Numbered from the stretch's first letter, positions 1 to 8,270 are shown. The stretch: 64,000 nucleotides of DNA from Planobispora rosea (GCF_014648175.1 NZ_BMQP01000017.1:62001-126000); one strand, 5' to 3'. Numbers and translations: made by a program. Notes: generated by a model from the sequence alone, not told the origin.

Positions 1-1
1 C

Positions 2-727
2 GACGCGATGATCCGGCAACACGCGGGCCCCGTCGACGCCATCTTCAGCGTGGGGGACGCCGAGCCGAACCGGGACGAGGCCGAGAGCCTGGGAGTGGGC
101 GGCCCCGCCAAATACCGGAAGGTGGGCGACTTCCCCCGGTTCGCCGAGGGCCTGCAGAGCATGAGCGCGCCCGTGTACTTCATCGGCGGCAACCACGAGC
201 CGTGGCCGGCACTCGACGCGCACGGTCCCGGGGAGTGGGCGCCGGGCTTCCACTTCCTGGGGCGTTCCGGGGTGGCGGAGATCGCCGGACTCCGGGTCGC
301 GTACCTGTCAGGAATCTATTCACGCCACTTCAGTGAGCCCGACCAGCCGCCCGCCGTCACCCCCGAGCGGTTGAAGGAGTACGGCTACTTCACCAAACCG
401 CACGTCGACCACCTCCTCCGTCGGGCGCACGGGAGGCGGATCGACCTGCTGATCACCCACGACTGGCCCGCCGGGCTGTCCTACCGGCACCACGGCAAGA
501 CCCCCGTGGGATGCGACCGCATCCGCATGCTGACCGACACCCTCAGACCGCAGGTGCACGCCTGCGGACACACGCACGTGCCCTTCCGGGAACGGATCGG
601 GTCCACGGACGTGGTCTGCCTGTCGATCGTCGCCCCCGGCGTCGCCCCGGCCGACACGGTCGCGGTGCTCGACCTCACCCCCGACGGCACCCTGAAGGAG
701 ACCGTCCCCGCGCCGCATCCCGTCTGA
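2..727 (+). CDS. Metallophosphoesterase, 5' end cut by window
   Basis: A calcineurin-like phosphoesterase truncated by the left edge. The frame is open from base 2, so the ATG at 8 need not be the start and the first D-x-H metal block is missing. The later metal-binding blocks are visible in order: SVGD near the start, GGNHE about residue 60, THDWP about 150 and GHTHVPF about 187 (counted from the ATG at 8). These support a two-metal phosphodiester or phosphomonoester hydrolase. The layout recalls the lariat-debranching-like branch, but the substrate cannot be told. A tRNA-Thr follows on the same strand. Confidence 0.8.
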   Translation, partial: DAMIRQHAGPVDAIFSVGDAEPNRDEAESLGVGGPAKYRKVGDFPRFAEGLQSMSAPVYFIGGNHEPWPALDAHGPGEWAPGFHFLGRSGVAEIAGLRVAYLSGIYSRHFSEPDQPPAVTPERLKEYGYFTKPHVDHLLRRAHGRRIDLLITHDWPAGLSYRHHGKTPVGCDRIRMLTDTLRPQVHACGHTHVPFRERIGSTDVVCLSIVAPGVAPADTVAVLDLTPDGTLKETVPAPHPV

Positions 728-843
728 CAGCCCGGCCGTCCCCCCGGGAACGGTGCCGGCTGCCCGGGATCGGGTGGTATGACGGCGCGAGTAACGCCCG
801 AGACCATGTAGACTGCCTTAGGCCGTGCGAACATGCACGGCAC

Positions 844-920
844 GCCGCCTTAGCTCAGTCGGCCAGAGCACTTCACTCGTAATGAAGGGGTCTGGGGTTC
901 GATTCCCCAAGGCGGCTCCA
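844..920 (+). tRNA. tRNA-Thr (anticodon CGT)
   Basis: A cloverleaf folds by eye. The 7-bp acceptor stem pairs 844-850 with 910-916. The anticodon stem CTTCA/TGAAG closes the loop CTCGTAA, giving anticodon CGT for codon ACG. The T-arm is GGGGTTCGATTCCCC, and CCA is encoded at 918-920. A -10-like TAGACT lies at 809-814. The 3' end is a classical integration target, and an integrase remnant lies just downstream. Confidence 0.96.
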
Positions 921-924
921 GGTC

Positions 925-958
925 AAAAGCCCTCTCGGATCATCCGAGAGGGCTTTTT
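925..958 (+). terminator. Rho-independent terminator after tRNA-Thr
   Basis: A 12-bp perfect stem (AGCCCTCTCGGA with its complement) around the loop TCA is followed by a run of five T. It ends the tRNA transcript. Confidence 0.9.
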
Positions 959-971
959 GCTAACACCCTTG

Positions 972-1187
972 CTAACAGACGTCCTCAGACTCATTCCTGA
1001 GGGCTTTCGTGAAGACGTCGGCGGCGGCCTCCGCTGAGCGGATCACGTGGGCGTAGACACGAAGGGTGATCGCCGGGTCGGCGTGGCCAAGGCGGGACGC
1101 GACCACGTGAACGGGGATGCCCGCCAGGAGAAGCGTTGTCGCGTGGATGTGGCGGAGATCGTCTAGCCGGGCGTAGGGGAGCGGTTC
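972..1187 (-). pseudogene. C-terminal remnant of tyrosine recombinase (integrase)
   Basis: About 70 codons read toward the tRNA and end in TAG at 972-974. They match the end of a phage or AICE-type integrase: a DDLRHIHATTLLLAG block with the catalytic Arg, then SRLGHADP with the catalytic His, then VYAHV with the nucleophilic Tyr, then a short tail. No start codon or N-terminal domain is present. The frame runs into the STAS gene, so at least three quarters of the protein is gone. The position directly behind a tRNA 3' end is typical for such enzymes. I infer the scar of a lost integrative element. No second copy of the tRNA end (attR) was seen in the window. Confidence 0.8.
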
Positions 1188-1227
1188 GGAGGGAGCCTGA
1201 ACCCGTCCGGCTTTGATGGGTGGTTGC

Positions 1228-1758
1228 CTACCGGGTTTCTGCTGCCGGGCCGTCCGGGGCGCTGATGCGCAGCGGCAGGTTCAGCAGCTCCGTCAAGTGC
1301 TGCAGGAAGGGGGGCACGTTGACCAGCCGGGCCGCGCCCGTGCTGCACAGCCGCACCAGCAGACGCATCCCGGCGGTGTCGATGAAGTGCAGGTCGCGCA
1401 GGTCGATCAGGAGGCGATCCTCGCCGTGCCCGACACGTCGCAGCGTCTCCTCCAGTGCGGCGTGGTTGGTGGCGTCGATCTGTCCGGTCAGCCGGATCAG
1501 GGTGGCGCCGGGCTGAGGATGGTAGGTCAGCCGCACGAGGCGATCGGCATACAGGACCGCGCCGAGGACGCCGGAGGAGGCACTCTCGGATGCGGGAAGG
1601 CGGGAGGCGTCTTCGTGCGGGAGCATCACGGTGCTGCGGACAACGGCCAGACGGGCCAGGCTGTGCCCCTGCGGGCGGGACGGGCGTGAAGGCGCGGAGA
1701 CGGAGACGCAGGCATGAGGACCCCCACTGGCGGAGGGAGACCGGTTGACTGGCATCAT
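1228..1758 (-). CDS. STAS-domain anti-sigma factor antagonist-like protein
   Basis: The last ~100 residues form a STAS domain. A strand region (TLIRLTGQIDATN) is followed by an LIDLRDLHFIDTAGMRLL block, where SpoIIAA-type antagonists carry the phosphorylated residue. Here it is DTAG, with Thr in place of the usual Ser. STAS proteins of this type bind anti-sigma kinases. The first ~60 residues are Ser/Pro-rich and poorly ordered. The start at 1758 has an AGAGGT-like site 10 bases upstream. An internal ATG at 1626 would give a compact domain but has no ribosome site. No RsbW-like kinase lies nearby, so the partner is unknown. Confidence 0.7.
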   Translation of the reverse strand: MMPVNRSPSASGGPHACVSVSAPSRPSRPQGHSLARLAVVRSTVMLPHEDASRLPASESASSGVLGAVLYADRLVRLTYHPQPGATLIRLTGQIDATNHAALEETLRRVGHGEDRLLIDLRDLHFIDTAGMRLLVRLCSTGAARLVNVPPFLQHLTELLNLPLRISAPDGPAAETR

Positions 1759-1879
1759 CTCACCCGCGACCTCTTTCAGGAAAGGACATACCGGAAATGA
1801 ACTTCAGGTAATAATCTTAGGGTAAAGATGTCCCGCCGTCACTCCCGGCCGGATCAGCCCAGCCCTGAAGAGAGGTGAC

Positions 1880-2227
1880 ATGGTCGCGACCAACGGTGGT
1901 GAGTCCCCTTCCAGCTGGACGTTTCTCACCCACCACGCCCGGGTGCTGGTGGAGATCGCCCGCGATCCGCAAACCCGTATGCGCGACATCTCCGCCCGGA
2001 TCGGCATCACCGAGCGCGCCGTGCAGAACATCGTGTCCGACCTGCATCAGGAGGGCTACCTGACCTTCAGCAAAGTCGGCCGCCGCAACCACTACACCCT
2101 CAACCTCGATCGCGGCTTCCGTTATCCGACCGAGGCCGGCCTGCCCGTCGGGCTGCTGATCGACATGTTCACCCAGCACGATCTGCCGGATGACGCCTCC
2201 TCCGAACTCAGTGGAGGAACCAGCTGA
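1880..2227 (+). CDS. MarR-like winged-helix regulator
   Basis: A small (115 aa) DNA-binding protein. Residues 15-85 read as a winged helix: a helix with HHARVLVEIARDP, a recognition region ISARIGITERAVQNIVSDL, then the wing EGYLTFSKVGRRNHY. This is the pattern of MarR/ArsR-type one-domain regulators. No obvious effector domain follows. The start is well set by AGAGGTGAC directly before the ATG. It is divergent from the STAS gene and ~120 bases upstream of the isomerase-like gene. Either could be its target, but no operator is evident. It belongs to the accessory stretch beside the integrase remnant. Confidence 0.75.
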   Translation: MVATNGGESPSSWTFLTHHARVLVEIARDPQTRMRDISARIGITERAVQNIVSDLHQEGYLTFSKVGRRNHYTLNLDRGFRYPTEAGLPVGLLIDMFTQHDLPDDASSELSGGTS

Positions 2228-2349
2228 CCGGACCGTCGGGCTTCCGCACGCCGTTGAGCGGGTCGGCCAGGCGCAGGTGGGCCGCCTCTTCGGCGACGGT
2301 GAGCACGGGCGGCTTGGTTGTGGTGCGGGTGGCCTCGACAATGAGGGGC

Positions 2350-2709
2350 ATGCCGCAGATCATTGTCGAGTACTCCGCATCCCTCGCCGAGGCGTTCGAC
2401 CGGCGCGGATTCGCGCTGGCACTGCACCCGGCCGCGGCCGAGTTGATCGGCAGCGCCCTGCCGGACTTCAAAACGCGCTTCCGTCCCGTCACCGAAGCGG
2501 TCATCGGCGACGGCGCGGCCACCGAGGCGATGATCCACGTAGGGATGTCGATCCTGCCCGGCCGCAGCCCTGAGATCAAAGCCCGGCTGGGAGAGCTGAC
2601 CCTCGCGATGCTGTGTGACCACATCAAGCCCGGAACGGGGCTGAACACCCAGGTCACCGTCGAGGTCCGGGACATCGGGGGCTACCACAAGCGTGTCCTG
2701 GCGCGATAG
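2350..2709 (+). CDS. 5-carboxymethyl-2-hydroxymuconate isomerase-like protein
   Basis: A 119-residue protein starting MPQIIVEYSASL, the signature N-terminus of the CHMI/HpaF family. These are small trimeric tautomerase-fold isomerases whose N-terminal Pro acts as the base. Family-like blocks follow: HVGMSILPGR near residue 60 and a C-terminal TQVTVEVRDI. CHMI acts in homoprotocatechuate breakdown, but none of the other hpa genes is nearby. The role here is therefore unproven, and it may be an isolated homologue. The ATG at 2350 with GAGGGG just upstream places Pro at position 2, as the chemistry needs. An ATG at 2341 would not. Confidence 0.75.
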   Translation: MPQIIVEYSASLAEAFDRRGFALALHPAAAELIGSALPDFKTRFRPVTEAVIGDGAATEAMIHVGMSILPGRSPEIKARLGELTLAMLCDHIKPGTGLNTQVTVEVRDIGGYHKRVLAR

Positions 2710-2876
2710 CTGGATGCGCGGATCGAGGCCCGCCAGGGGAGCCCGGGAAGCCATGGGGAACCACGGGCCGTCGATGGGAGCCTTCTCCGCGCCTTTCGAG
2801 CTGATCATCGGAAGGCGCGCCGTTCGCGGCGGAAGCTCCGTCTCGACCTCGCCGCGGGGCTTCTCCGCGGCACCGA

Positions 2877-3812
2877 TCACCAGGACTCGACGATCGGTGC
2901 GTCGTGCTCCTGCTCCGACCACATCGCGGTGAGACGGCCGAGCCGCTTCGGGGAGGCGATGCCGTGACCGAAGGCGATCTTGCCCTCGCGCATTTCGAGC
3001 ACGAGGAGGCCCACCACCCGGTTGCCGAACACGGCGATCAGGGCGGGAGAGCCGTTGACCACACCGGCGTGCAGCGCGGGGGAGCCGCCGACCCGCCGCC
3101 GTTTGCCTTCACTCGGCTTGAGCGCGCCCCGCGCCGCGGCGGCCATCCGTTCCGGAGTGGGGAACAGCAGCAGCTTCTCGGTGAGCCCGGCGCCGTCCGA
3201 GATCGCGGTCGCGTCCTCGGTGAGCAGCGCGATCAGCCGTTCGGTCTGCCCCGAGGCGGCGGCGTCGAGGAAGGCCTCGACGATCCGGCGCGCGCCGGCG
3301 TTGTCGGTGATGCCGCCGCGGCGCGCGGTGGCGACGCGTCGCCGGGCCCGGTGGAGGTGCTGCTGGCTGGCGGACTCGGTGATGTCGAGGATGTCGGCGA
3401 TCTCGGCGTGGCTGTACGAGAATGCCTCGCGCAGCACGTAGACGGCACGCTCGTTGGGGGAGAGGCGCCCCATGAGGGTCAGCATGGCCAGCGACACCGA
3501 CTCGCGCTGTTCGACGGTGTCGGCCGGGCCGAGCATCGGGTCGCCGTCGAGGAGCGGTTCGGGCAGCCATGCGCCGACCGCGCGTTCGTGCCTCGCCCGC
3601 GCGGAGCGGAGCCGGTCGATGCACAGGTGGGTGACGATCTTGGTGAGCCACGCCTCCGGCACCTCGACCCGGTCGCGGTCAGCCGCCTGCCAGCGCAGGA
3701 ACGCGTCCTGTACGGCGTCCTCGGCGTCGGCGGCCGAGCCGAGCAGGCGGTACGCGAGCGAGGCCAGCCGGTTCCGGCTGGCCTCGAACTGCTCGGTGGC
3801 GAGGGCGTCCAC
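2877..3812 (-). CDS. ECF41-type sigma factor with SnoaL-like C-terminal domain
   Basis: A 311-residue sigma-70-family factor. Sigma region 2 spans residues ~10-75 (AYRLLGSAADAEDAVQDAF), and region 4 lies ~110-160 (RLSPNERAVYVLREAF followed by an HTH). A linker WLPEP motif stands near residue 87. WLPEP is a hallmark of group ECF41, whose members lack a separate anti-sigma and are controlled by their own NTF2/SnoaL-like tail. That tail is present at ~175-300, with DGAGL and SPKRL where the group has DGGG and NPxKL-type motifs. The start codon is GTG. Its gene lies 10 bases after the FAD oxidoreductase gene, so the two are probably cotranscribed, as ECF41 genes often are with an oxidoreductase. 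Confidence 0.9.
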   Translation of the reverse strand: MDALATEQFEASRNRLASLAYRLLGSAADAEDAVQDAFLRWQAADRDRVEVPEAWLTKIVTHLCIDRLRSARARHERAVGAWLPEPLLDGDPMLGPADTVEQRESVSLAMLTLMGRLSPNERAVYVLREAFSYSHAEIADILDITESASQQHLHRARRRVATARRGGITDNAGARRIVEAFLDAAASGQTERLIALLTEDATAISDGAGLTEKLLLFPTPERMAAAARGALKPSEGKRRRVGGSPALHAGVVNGSPALIAVFGNRVVGLLVLEMREGKIAFGHGIASPKRLGRLTAMWSEQEHDAPIVESW

Positions 3813-3822
3813 GCGGCCGACT

Positions 3823-5001
3823 CTAGGCGACGGCCGCCTCGGCGGAGCGTCCGGCCGCGGCGGTCAGGCGATGCCTGCGGGCCGGCATGCCGTAGGTCGG
3901 GTGACCCATACCCCAGGCGGCGCCTTTGAGGATGGCGTTCTTGAGGTACGCGGCCACGCGGCCCCGCAGGTACCAGGATTTGGCCCGGGTGTCGCCGTCG
4001 ACCATCTGGATGATCGCGTCGCGCCGCCCGAGGCTGATGTGGTTGCCGTAGTACTTCAGCGCGGCGGATGGGATCGTGCGGCCGGTCAGGTGCCTGATGA
4101 TCGCACCGGTCGCCCGCATGCCCGTGAAACCGGCCGAGGCGCACGACATCGGCAGCGGCCGGCCGTTCTCACCGATGGCGTAGGCGCTGTCACCGGCGGC
4201 GTAGACGTCGGGGTGCGAGACCGAGCGCATGGTGTCGTCGACGACGATCTGACCGGTGCCGGTGACGTCGAGGCCGCTGCGGGCCGCGATGGGGTGGACG
4301 GCGAACCCGCCGGACCACACGGTCGCCTCGGACACGAAGACGGTGCCGTCGGCGGCGATCGCCCGTGTCGGCTCGACGCGTTCGACGGACGTGTGCTCGT
4401 GGACGGTGATACCGAGACGGTCGAAGGCCCGGCGCAGGTGGCGGCGGGCTCCGGGGGAGAGCCAGGCGCCCAGTTCGCCGCGGGCGGCCAGCGCCACCTT
4501 CAGGCCGGGGCGTGACTCGGCGATCTCGGTGGAGGTCTCGATGCCGGTCAGGCCCTCACCCACGACCAGGACGCGTCCGCCCTCGCCCAGGCCGTCCAGG
4601 TGATCGCGCAGTCGCAGCGCCGCGGCCCGGCCGGTGACATGGAAGGCGTGCTCGGCGACACCGGGGACGCCGTGGTCGGCGACGGTGCTGCCGAGCGCGT
4701 AGAGGAGGGTGTCGTAGGCGAGTTCGCCGTCGTCCAGCGTGACGGTCTTGTGCTCGGCGTCGACCGCTTCGACGCGTGCCAGGCGCAGCCGTACCCCGGT
4801 GCCGGCGAACATGCGGGCCAGCGGGCGTTTCCTGAGGTCCTGGCCGGCCGCGAGCTGGTGGAGGCGCAGCCGCTCGACGAAGTCGGGTTCGGCGTTGACG
4901 AGGGTGATCTCGGTGTCGGCGGGGTCGAGGCGGCGGGCCAGGCTCCCCGCCGAATGGGCCCCGGCGTAGCCGGCGCCGAGGACGACGATGCGGTGCTTCA
5001 T
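3823..5001 (-). CDS. FAD-dependent pyridine nucleotide oxidoreductase (NDH-2-like)
   Basis: A 392-residue flavoprotein. The N-terminal Rossmann motif VVLGAGYAGAHSAG binds FAD. A second dinucleotide fold VLVVGEGLTGIETSTEI near residue 155 binds NAD(P)H, and the C-terminal DVYAAGDSA completes the FAD site. This is the architecture of type II NADH dehydrogenases and related oxidoreductases. The electron acceptor is unknown. The ATG at 5001 has AGGAG at a good distance, and an upstream extension of the frame lacks support. It leads the transcript that also contains the ECF41 sigma gene and is the likely target of that sigma factor. Confidence 0.88.
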   Translation of the reverse strand: MKHRIVVLGAGYAGAHSAGSLARRLDPADTEITLVNAEPDFVERLRLHQLAAGQDLRKRPLARMFAGTGVRLRLARVEAVDAEHKTVTLDDGELAYDTLLYALGSTVADHGVPGVAEHAFHVTGRAAALRLRDHLDGLGEGGRVLVVGEGLTGIETSTEIAESRPGLKVALAARGELGAWLSPGARRHLRRAFDRLGITVHEHTSVERVEPTRAIAADGTVFVSEATVWSGGFAVHPIAARSGLDVTGTGQIVVDDTMRSVSHPDVYAAGDSAYAIGENGRPLPMSCASAGFTGMRATGAIIRHLTGRTIPSAALKYYGNHISLGRRDAIIQMVDGDTRAKSWYLRGRVAAYLKNAILKGAAWGMGHPTYGMPARRHRLTAAAGRSAEAAVA

Positions 5002-5033
5002 GGTCTTGCTCCTGTCTGTCCGCTTGCCGATTG

Positions 5034-5060
5034 AGCGAGACAGCGGGCCGATCCATGACA
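5034..5060 (-). promoter_or_regulatory. Candidate ECF41-type promoter for the oxidoreductase-sigma pair
   Basis: On the minus strand TGTCATG (5060-5054) is followed after 16 bases by CGCT (5037-5034). As I recall it, ECF41 sigma factors use a TGTCACA-type -35 and a CGTC-type -10 with similar spacing. The match is partial, and the leader would be about 30 bases. This is an inference from the sigma gene's own group. Confidence 0.35.
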
Positions 5061-5137
5061 GGGCCCGGTTGTGAAACGGATCACACATCGCCTGTGGGGT
5101 CCACCCGGCGGCTCCCGGCGGCCGGTCCGGGCCTCGG

Positions 5138-5644
5138 TCAGCGGAGGGAGCCGCGTTCGTCGACGTACCGGGTGGGGGTCCCGAGGAACACCTCCCGCTC
5201 CGCCGGGCCGTACGCGACGTTGAGAGTGTGCAGGTGGTAGGACCAGTCGGCCATGCCTGCCGCGCTGCTGAAGCGGTAGTTGAGCTGCCATCTCAGCCAC
5301 TGCCCCGGGGCCAGCCGGATCGCGGGAGGACGCCGCCGCCGGGGCGGCAGGGTGAAGAGGGCCGGGATCAGCGGCTGGACCAGCAGGCGCCCGTCGGCCT
5401 CCCTCAGGCGCACGCTTCTGACGTCACCGGTCAGGGGGTGTACGGATGACGCGGGGCGGAAGGCGTCGGCTTCGCGCATGGAGATCTCGTGCATGAACGG
5501 ACGGGGGACATCCGGCAGCTCGAACCCGACGGCGAGGGCGTTGCGGGATGCGGCGGCGGTCCCTCCGCGCGACTGCTTGGTCCACGATGTGCGGACCCAC
5601 TGCACGACCACGTCCATGAGGGAATCGTCGCATCGCCACGTCAC
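5138..5644 (-). CDS. Hypothetical protein
   Basis: Not recognised. The open frame encodes up to 168 residues with a GTG at 5644. An ATG at 5617 (MDVVVQWVRTSW) is an equally plausible start, and neither has a strong ribosome site. The protein has no signal peptide or membrane segment. It is rich in Arg, Pro and aromatic residues, with a basic PPRRRRPP patch mid-way and a WLRWQLNYRF stretch near the end. It lies between the FAD oxidoreductase promoter and a luciferase-like monooxygenase gene on the same strand. Codon use looks normal for the window, which favours a real gene. Confidence 0.55.
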   Translation of the reverse strand: MTWRCDDSLMDVVVQWVRTSWTKQSRGGTAAASRNALAVGFELPDVPRPFMHEISMREADAFRPASSVHPLTGDVRSVRLREADGRLLVQPLIPALFTLPPRRRRPPAIRLAPGQWLRWQLNYRFSSAAGMADWSYHLHTLNVAYGPAEREVFLGTPTRYVDERGSLR

Positions 5645-5675
5645 GATGCCGCTCTCGCGATGACCAGGGCGGGAG

Positions 5676-6671
5676 CTACTGCAGGGCGGGGGCCATGCCG
5701 TAGACGTCCGCCAGCAGTTCGAAGGAGCGCAGCCAGGCCCGCCGGTCGGGGGCCGCGGAGACGACGATCAGCTCGTCGGCCCGGGCCTGCTCGGCGAAAT
5801 CGTCGAGGTAGTCCTTCACCTGGTCGGGGGTCCCGACCGCGGAGTACTTGGTCATCTGCAGGATCTGCCGCCCGGCCGGGGAGCCGAGGATGTCGTCCGC
5901 CTCCTCCGGGGTGAACGTACGGCCCCGGCCGAGGAACAGGCCCACCCGCCTGCGCTGCGCGTCCAGGAACTGCTCCTGCGCCTCCTGCGCGGTGTCGGCC
6001 GCGATGACGTTGACCCCGGCGATGACGTACGGCTCCGCGAGCTGCGCGGACGGCCTGAACTCGCGCCGGTAGAGGGCGACGGCGTCGTGGAGCGCGCCCG
6101 GGGCGAAGTGGGAGGCGAAGGCGTACGGAAGTCCGAGCACGGCGGCGAGCTGGGCCCCGAACAGCGAGGAGCCGAGGATGTAGAGCGGCACATCGGTGCC
6201 CTTCCCCGGTGTCGCGTCGATCCCGGGGATCCGGGACTCGCCGGTCAGGTATCCCCGCAGTTCCAGGACGTCCTCCGGGAAGGCGTCCGCGGCAGCCGGG
6301 TCACGGCGCAGGGCCCGCGCGGTCTGCTGGTCGCTGCCCGGCGCCCGGCCGAGGCCGAGGTCGATGCGGCCCGGATGCAGGGTTTCGAGGGTGCCGAACT
6401 GCTCGGCGATGGTCAGCGGGGAGTGGTTGGGGAGCATGATCCCCCCGGCGCCGAGGCGGATGCTCCGGGTGTGCGCGGCGACGTGCGCGATGAGCACGCT
6501 GGTCGCCGAGGACGCGATGGTGGGCATGTTGTGGTGCTCGGCGTACCAGATCCGCCGGTAGCCCCACTCCTCGGCGCGCTGGGCCAGCGTCACGCTGGCG
6601 TTCAGGCTGTCACTGGCCGTCTCTCCGCTGCCGATGTACGCCAGATCGAGGATGGAGAGGGGAAGAGCCAT
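5676..6671 (-). CDS. LLM-class flavin-dependent oxidoreductase (luciferase-like)
   Basis: A 331-residue luciferase-like monooxygenase of the small one-domain MsnO8/YhbW-type branch. Typical blocks in order: a start MALPLSILDLAYIG, YRRIWYAEHHNMP near residue 45, IRLGAGGIMLPNHSPL near 75, and HPGRIDLGLGRAPGSD near 100. These residues form the FMNH2-binding TIM barrel. Reduced flavin must come from elsewhere, because no flavin reductase is next to it. The ATG at 6671 fits the family; an upstream in-frame GTG region is not conserved-looking. Substrate unknown. Convergence with nothing and a hairpin upstream mark it off from the P450 gene. Confidence 0.88.
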   Translation of the reverse strand: MALPLSILDLAYIGSGETASDSLNASVTLAQRAEEWGYRRIWYAEHHNMPTIASSATSVLIAHVAAHTRSIRLGAGGIMLPNHSPLTIAEQFGTLETLHPGRIDLGLGRAPGSDQQTARALRRDPAAADAFPEDVLELRGYLTGESRIPGIDATPGKGTDVPLYILGSSLFGAQLAAVLGLPYAFASHFAPGALHDAVALYRREFRPSAQLAEPYVIAGVNVIAADTAQEAQEQFLDAQRRRVGLFLGRGRTFTPEEADDILGSPAGRQILQMTKYSAVGTPDQVKDYLDDFAEQARADELIVVSAAPDRRAWLRSFELLADVYGMAPALQ

Positions 6672-6751
6672 GGAAGGCGGGCCTTTCGCGGAGGACGGGG
6701 ACGTGCATCCCGGCCGTGGGAGGTCGTCTCGATGCACGCTGTGCAACCGCC

Positions 6752-6780
6752 GCGGCACCGCGATTATTTCGCGGTGCCGC
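6752..6780 (-). terminator. Hairpin behind the cytochrome P450 gene
   Basis: A perfect 12-bp inverted repeat (GCGGCACCGCGA) surrounds the loop TTATT. It lies 30 bases past the P450 stop on the minus strand. There is no T run, as is common for actinobacterial terminators. Confidence 0.6.
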
Positions 6781-6811
6781 CTTCAGGGATCGTCGTGGTC
6801 CCGTACGGAGG

Positions 6812-8056
6812 TCACGCGCGGAGCGAGGGGCGGGGGACCGTGATGCTCAGCGGGCCTCTCAGGTTGACGTGGTCGCGGTACGGGGGCGGATCCTGGAGCA
6901 GGGCCGGCTCCGGGAGCCGCTGGACCAGGCGGGTCAGCGCCAGCCGGGCCTCCAGGCGGGCCAGCGGGGCTCCCAGGCAGTAGTGCGGGCCGAGCCCGAA
7001 GGCCAGATGCTTGATCTCGGGGCGGTACGGGTCGAAGGCGTCGGGGTTGTCGGTCTCTCCGGGGTCGCGGTGCGCGGCGGCCAGCAGGAGGACCACCATG
7101 GCGCCCCGCCGGAGCCGTACGCCGGACAGCTCCATGTCCTCGGTGGCCACCCGGGCGGTGATGTGCACGGGTGGGTCGTAGCGCAGCGTCTCCTCCACCA
7201 CCGCGTCCGCGAGCTGCGGGTTCTCGCGTAGTGCGGCGAAGTGGTCCGGGTGGCGCAGCAGCGCCAGCGCACCGTTGGCGATCAGGTTCACGGTGGTCTC
7301 GTGCCCCGCCACCAGCAGCAGGGCCACGATGGAGACGAGCTCGTCGTGGCTGAGGGAGTCGCCGCCCTCCCGGACCGCGATCAGGGCGGAGACCAGGTCG
7401 TCGCCCGGATCCGCCTGACGGCTCGCGATCAGTTCGTTCAGGTAGACGTTCAGGGCGAGCAGGCCGCTGACGGACTCCCCGGTCGGCGGGGCCCCGAAGC
7501 CGTCGATCAGCCGGGTCAGCCGGGACGACCAGTCGCGCACCTGTTCGTGGTCGGCCGCGGGCACACCGAGCATCTCGCAGATCACCGTCATGGGCAGCGG
7601 GTACGCGAGGTCCTCGACGATGTCGAACGGCGCGTCCCGTTCCGCGGCCCGGTCAAGCAGCTCGTCGACCAGTTCGGAGATCCGCTCCGAGAGCCGGCCG
7701 ATCCGCCGTGCCGTGAACGCCGCCGAGACCAGCCGCCGCAGCCGCGTGTGGTCCGGCGGGTCGAGTGAGAGGAACCACCGCTGCCGCACCGAGGACGGGG
7801 CGCCGGACGGCATCAGGTCGGCCAGGTTCCGGTCGCGGCCGCGCTGGCTGCTCATCCGCGGGTCCCGCAGCACCGCCTCGCACTCCCGGTAGGAGGAGAT
7901 CACGATTCCGGGGTTCTCCCAGAGGGCCAGGTCCAGCACCGACGGTCCGAGCTCCCGGATACGGGAGTAGAGGGGGTAGGGATCGGGCCGCGCCGCCGGA
8001 TCGATCAGCATGCCGATCAGTTCCAGGAGAGTGTGGTCCCGCGTGGTCGCCGTCAT
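6812..8056 (-). CDS. Cytochrome P450
   Basis: A 414-residue class I bacterial P450. The I-helix oxygen-binding motif is AGHETT, the K-helix ExxR is EETLRYDPP, and the heme-loop FGLGPHYCLG carries the axial Cys about residue 360. These make it a functional-looking monooxygenase that would need a ferredoxin and a reductase; neither gene is adjacent. The start at 8056 has GGGAG eight bases upstream; an in-frame extension of 30 codons lacks one. A divergently transcribed ABM-like gene shares the upstream region. Substrate unknown; the family often acts on polyketides, terpenes or xenobiotics. Confidence 0.93.
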   Translation of the reverse strand: MTATTRDHTLLELIGMLIDPAARPDPYPLYSRIRELGPSVLDLALWENPGIVISSYRECEAVLRDPRMSSQRGRDRNLADLMPSGAPSSVRQRWFLSLDPPDHTRLRRLVSAAFTARRIGRLSERISELVDELLDRAAERDAPFDIVEDLAYPLPMTVICEMLGVPAADHEQVRDWSSRLTRLIDGFGAPPTGESVSGLLALNVYLNELIASRQADPGDDLVSALIAVREGGDSLSHDELVSIVALLLVAGHETTVNLIANGALALLRHPDHFAALRENPQLADAVVEETLRYDPPVHITARVATEDMELSGVRLRRGAMVVLLLAAAHRDPGETDNPDAFDPYRPEIKHLAFGLGPHYCLGAPLARLEARLALTRLVQRLPEPALLQDPPPYRDHVNLRGPLSITVPRPSLRA

Positions 8057-8064
8057 ACCCGCTC

Positions 8065-8093
8065 CCGCCCATAGAACTTTGTTCCGCCCATAG
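8065..8093. promoter_or_regulatory. Direct repeat CCGCCCATAG, possible operator
   Basis: Two exact copies of the 10-mer CCGCCCATAG at 8065-8074 and 8084-8093 are spaced 19 bases apart, about two helical turns. They sit just upstream of the P450 start in the divergent region. The spacing suggests a regulator-binding site, but no regulator can be assigned. Confidence 0.35.
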
Positions 8094-8270
8094 TGCGGCG
8101 GATCCCGGCGAAGCTCAAGGTTTGCGGTCATCGTCCCCCGCGTCATGGAAAGACGGGCCCATCTTGACCTGTCCCTGCTTGTTCACGCCCGCTCCCCGGG
8201 CGTGGAGTCGATAGTGACGGCCGCGTCGACAGTGACGGCCGAGGGGAAGGACACGGAGGAGGCGAGTCCG

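Noticed and set aside
2208..2340. Minus-strand frame with an excisionase-like stretch (LTVAEEAAHLRLADP)
   Set aside because: Tempting next to an integrase remnant, but the residues after the first helix do not continue as an HTH, and the upstream part is antisense to the CHMI-like gene.
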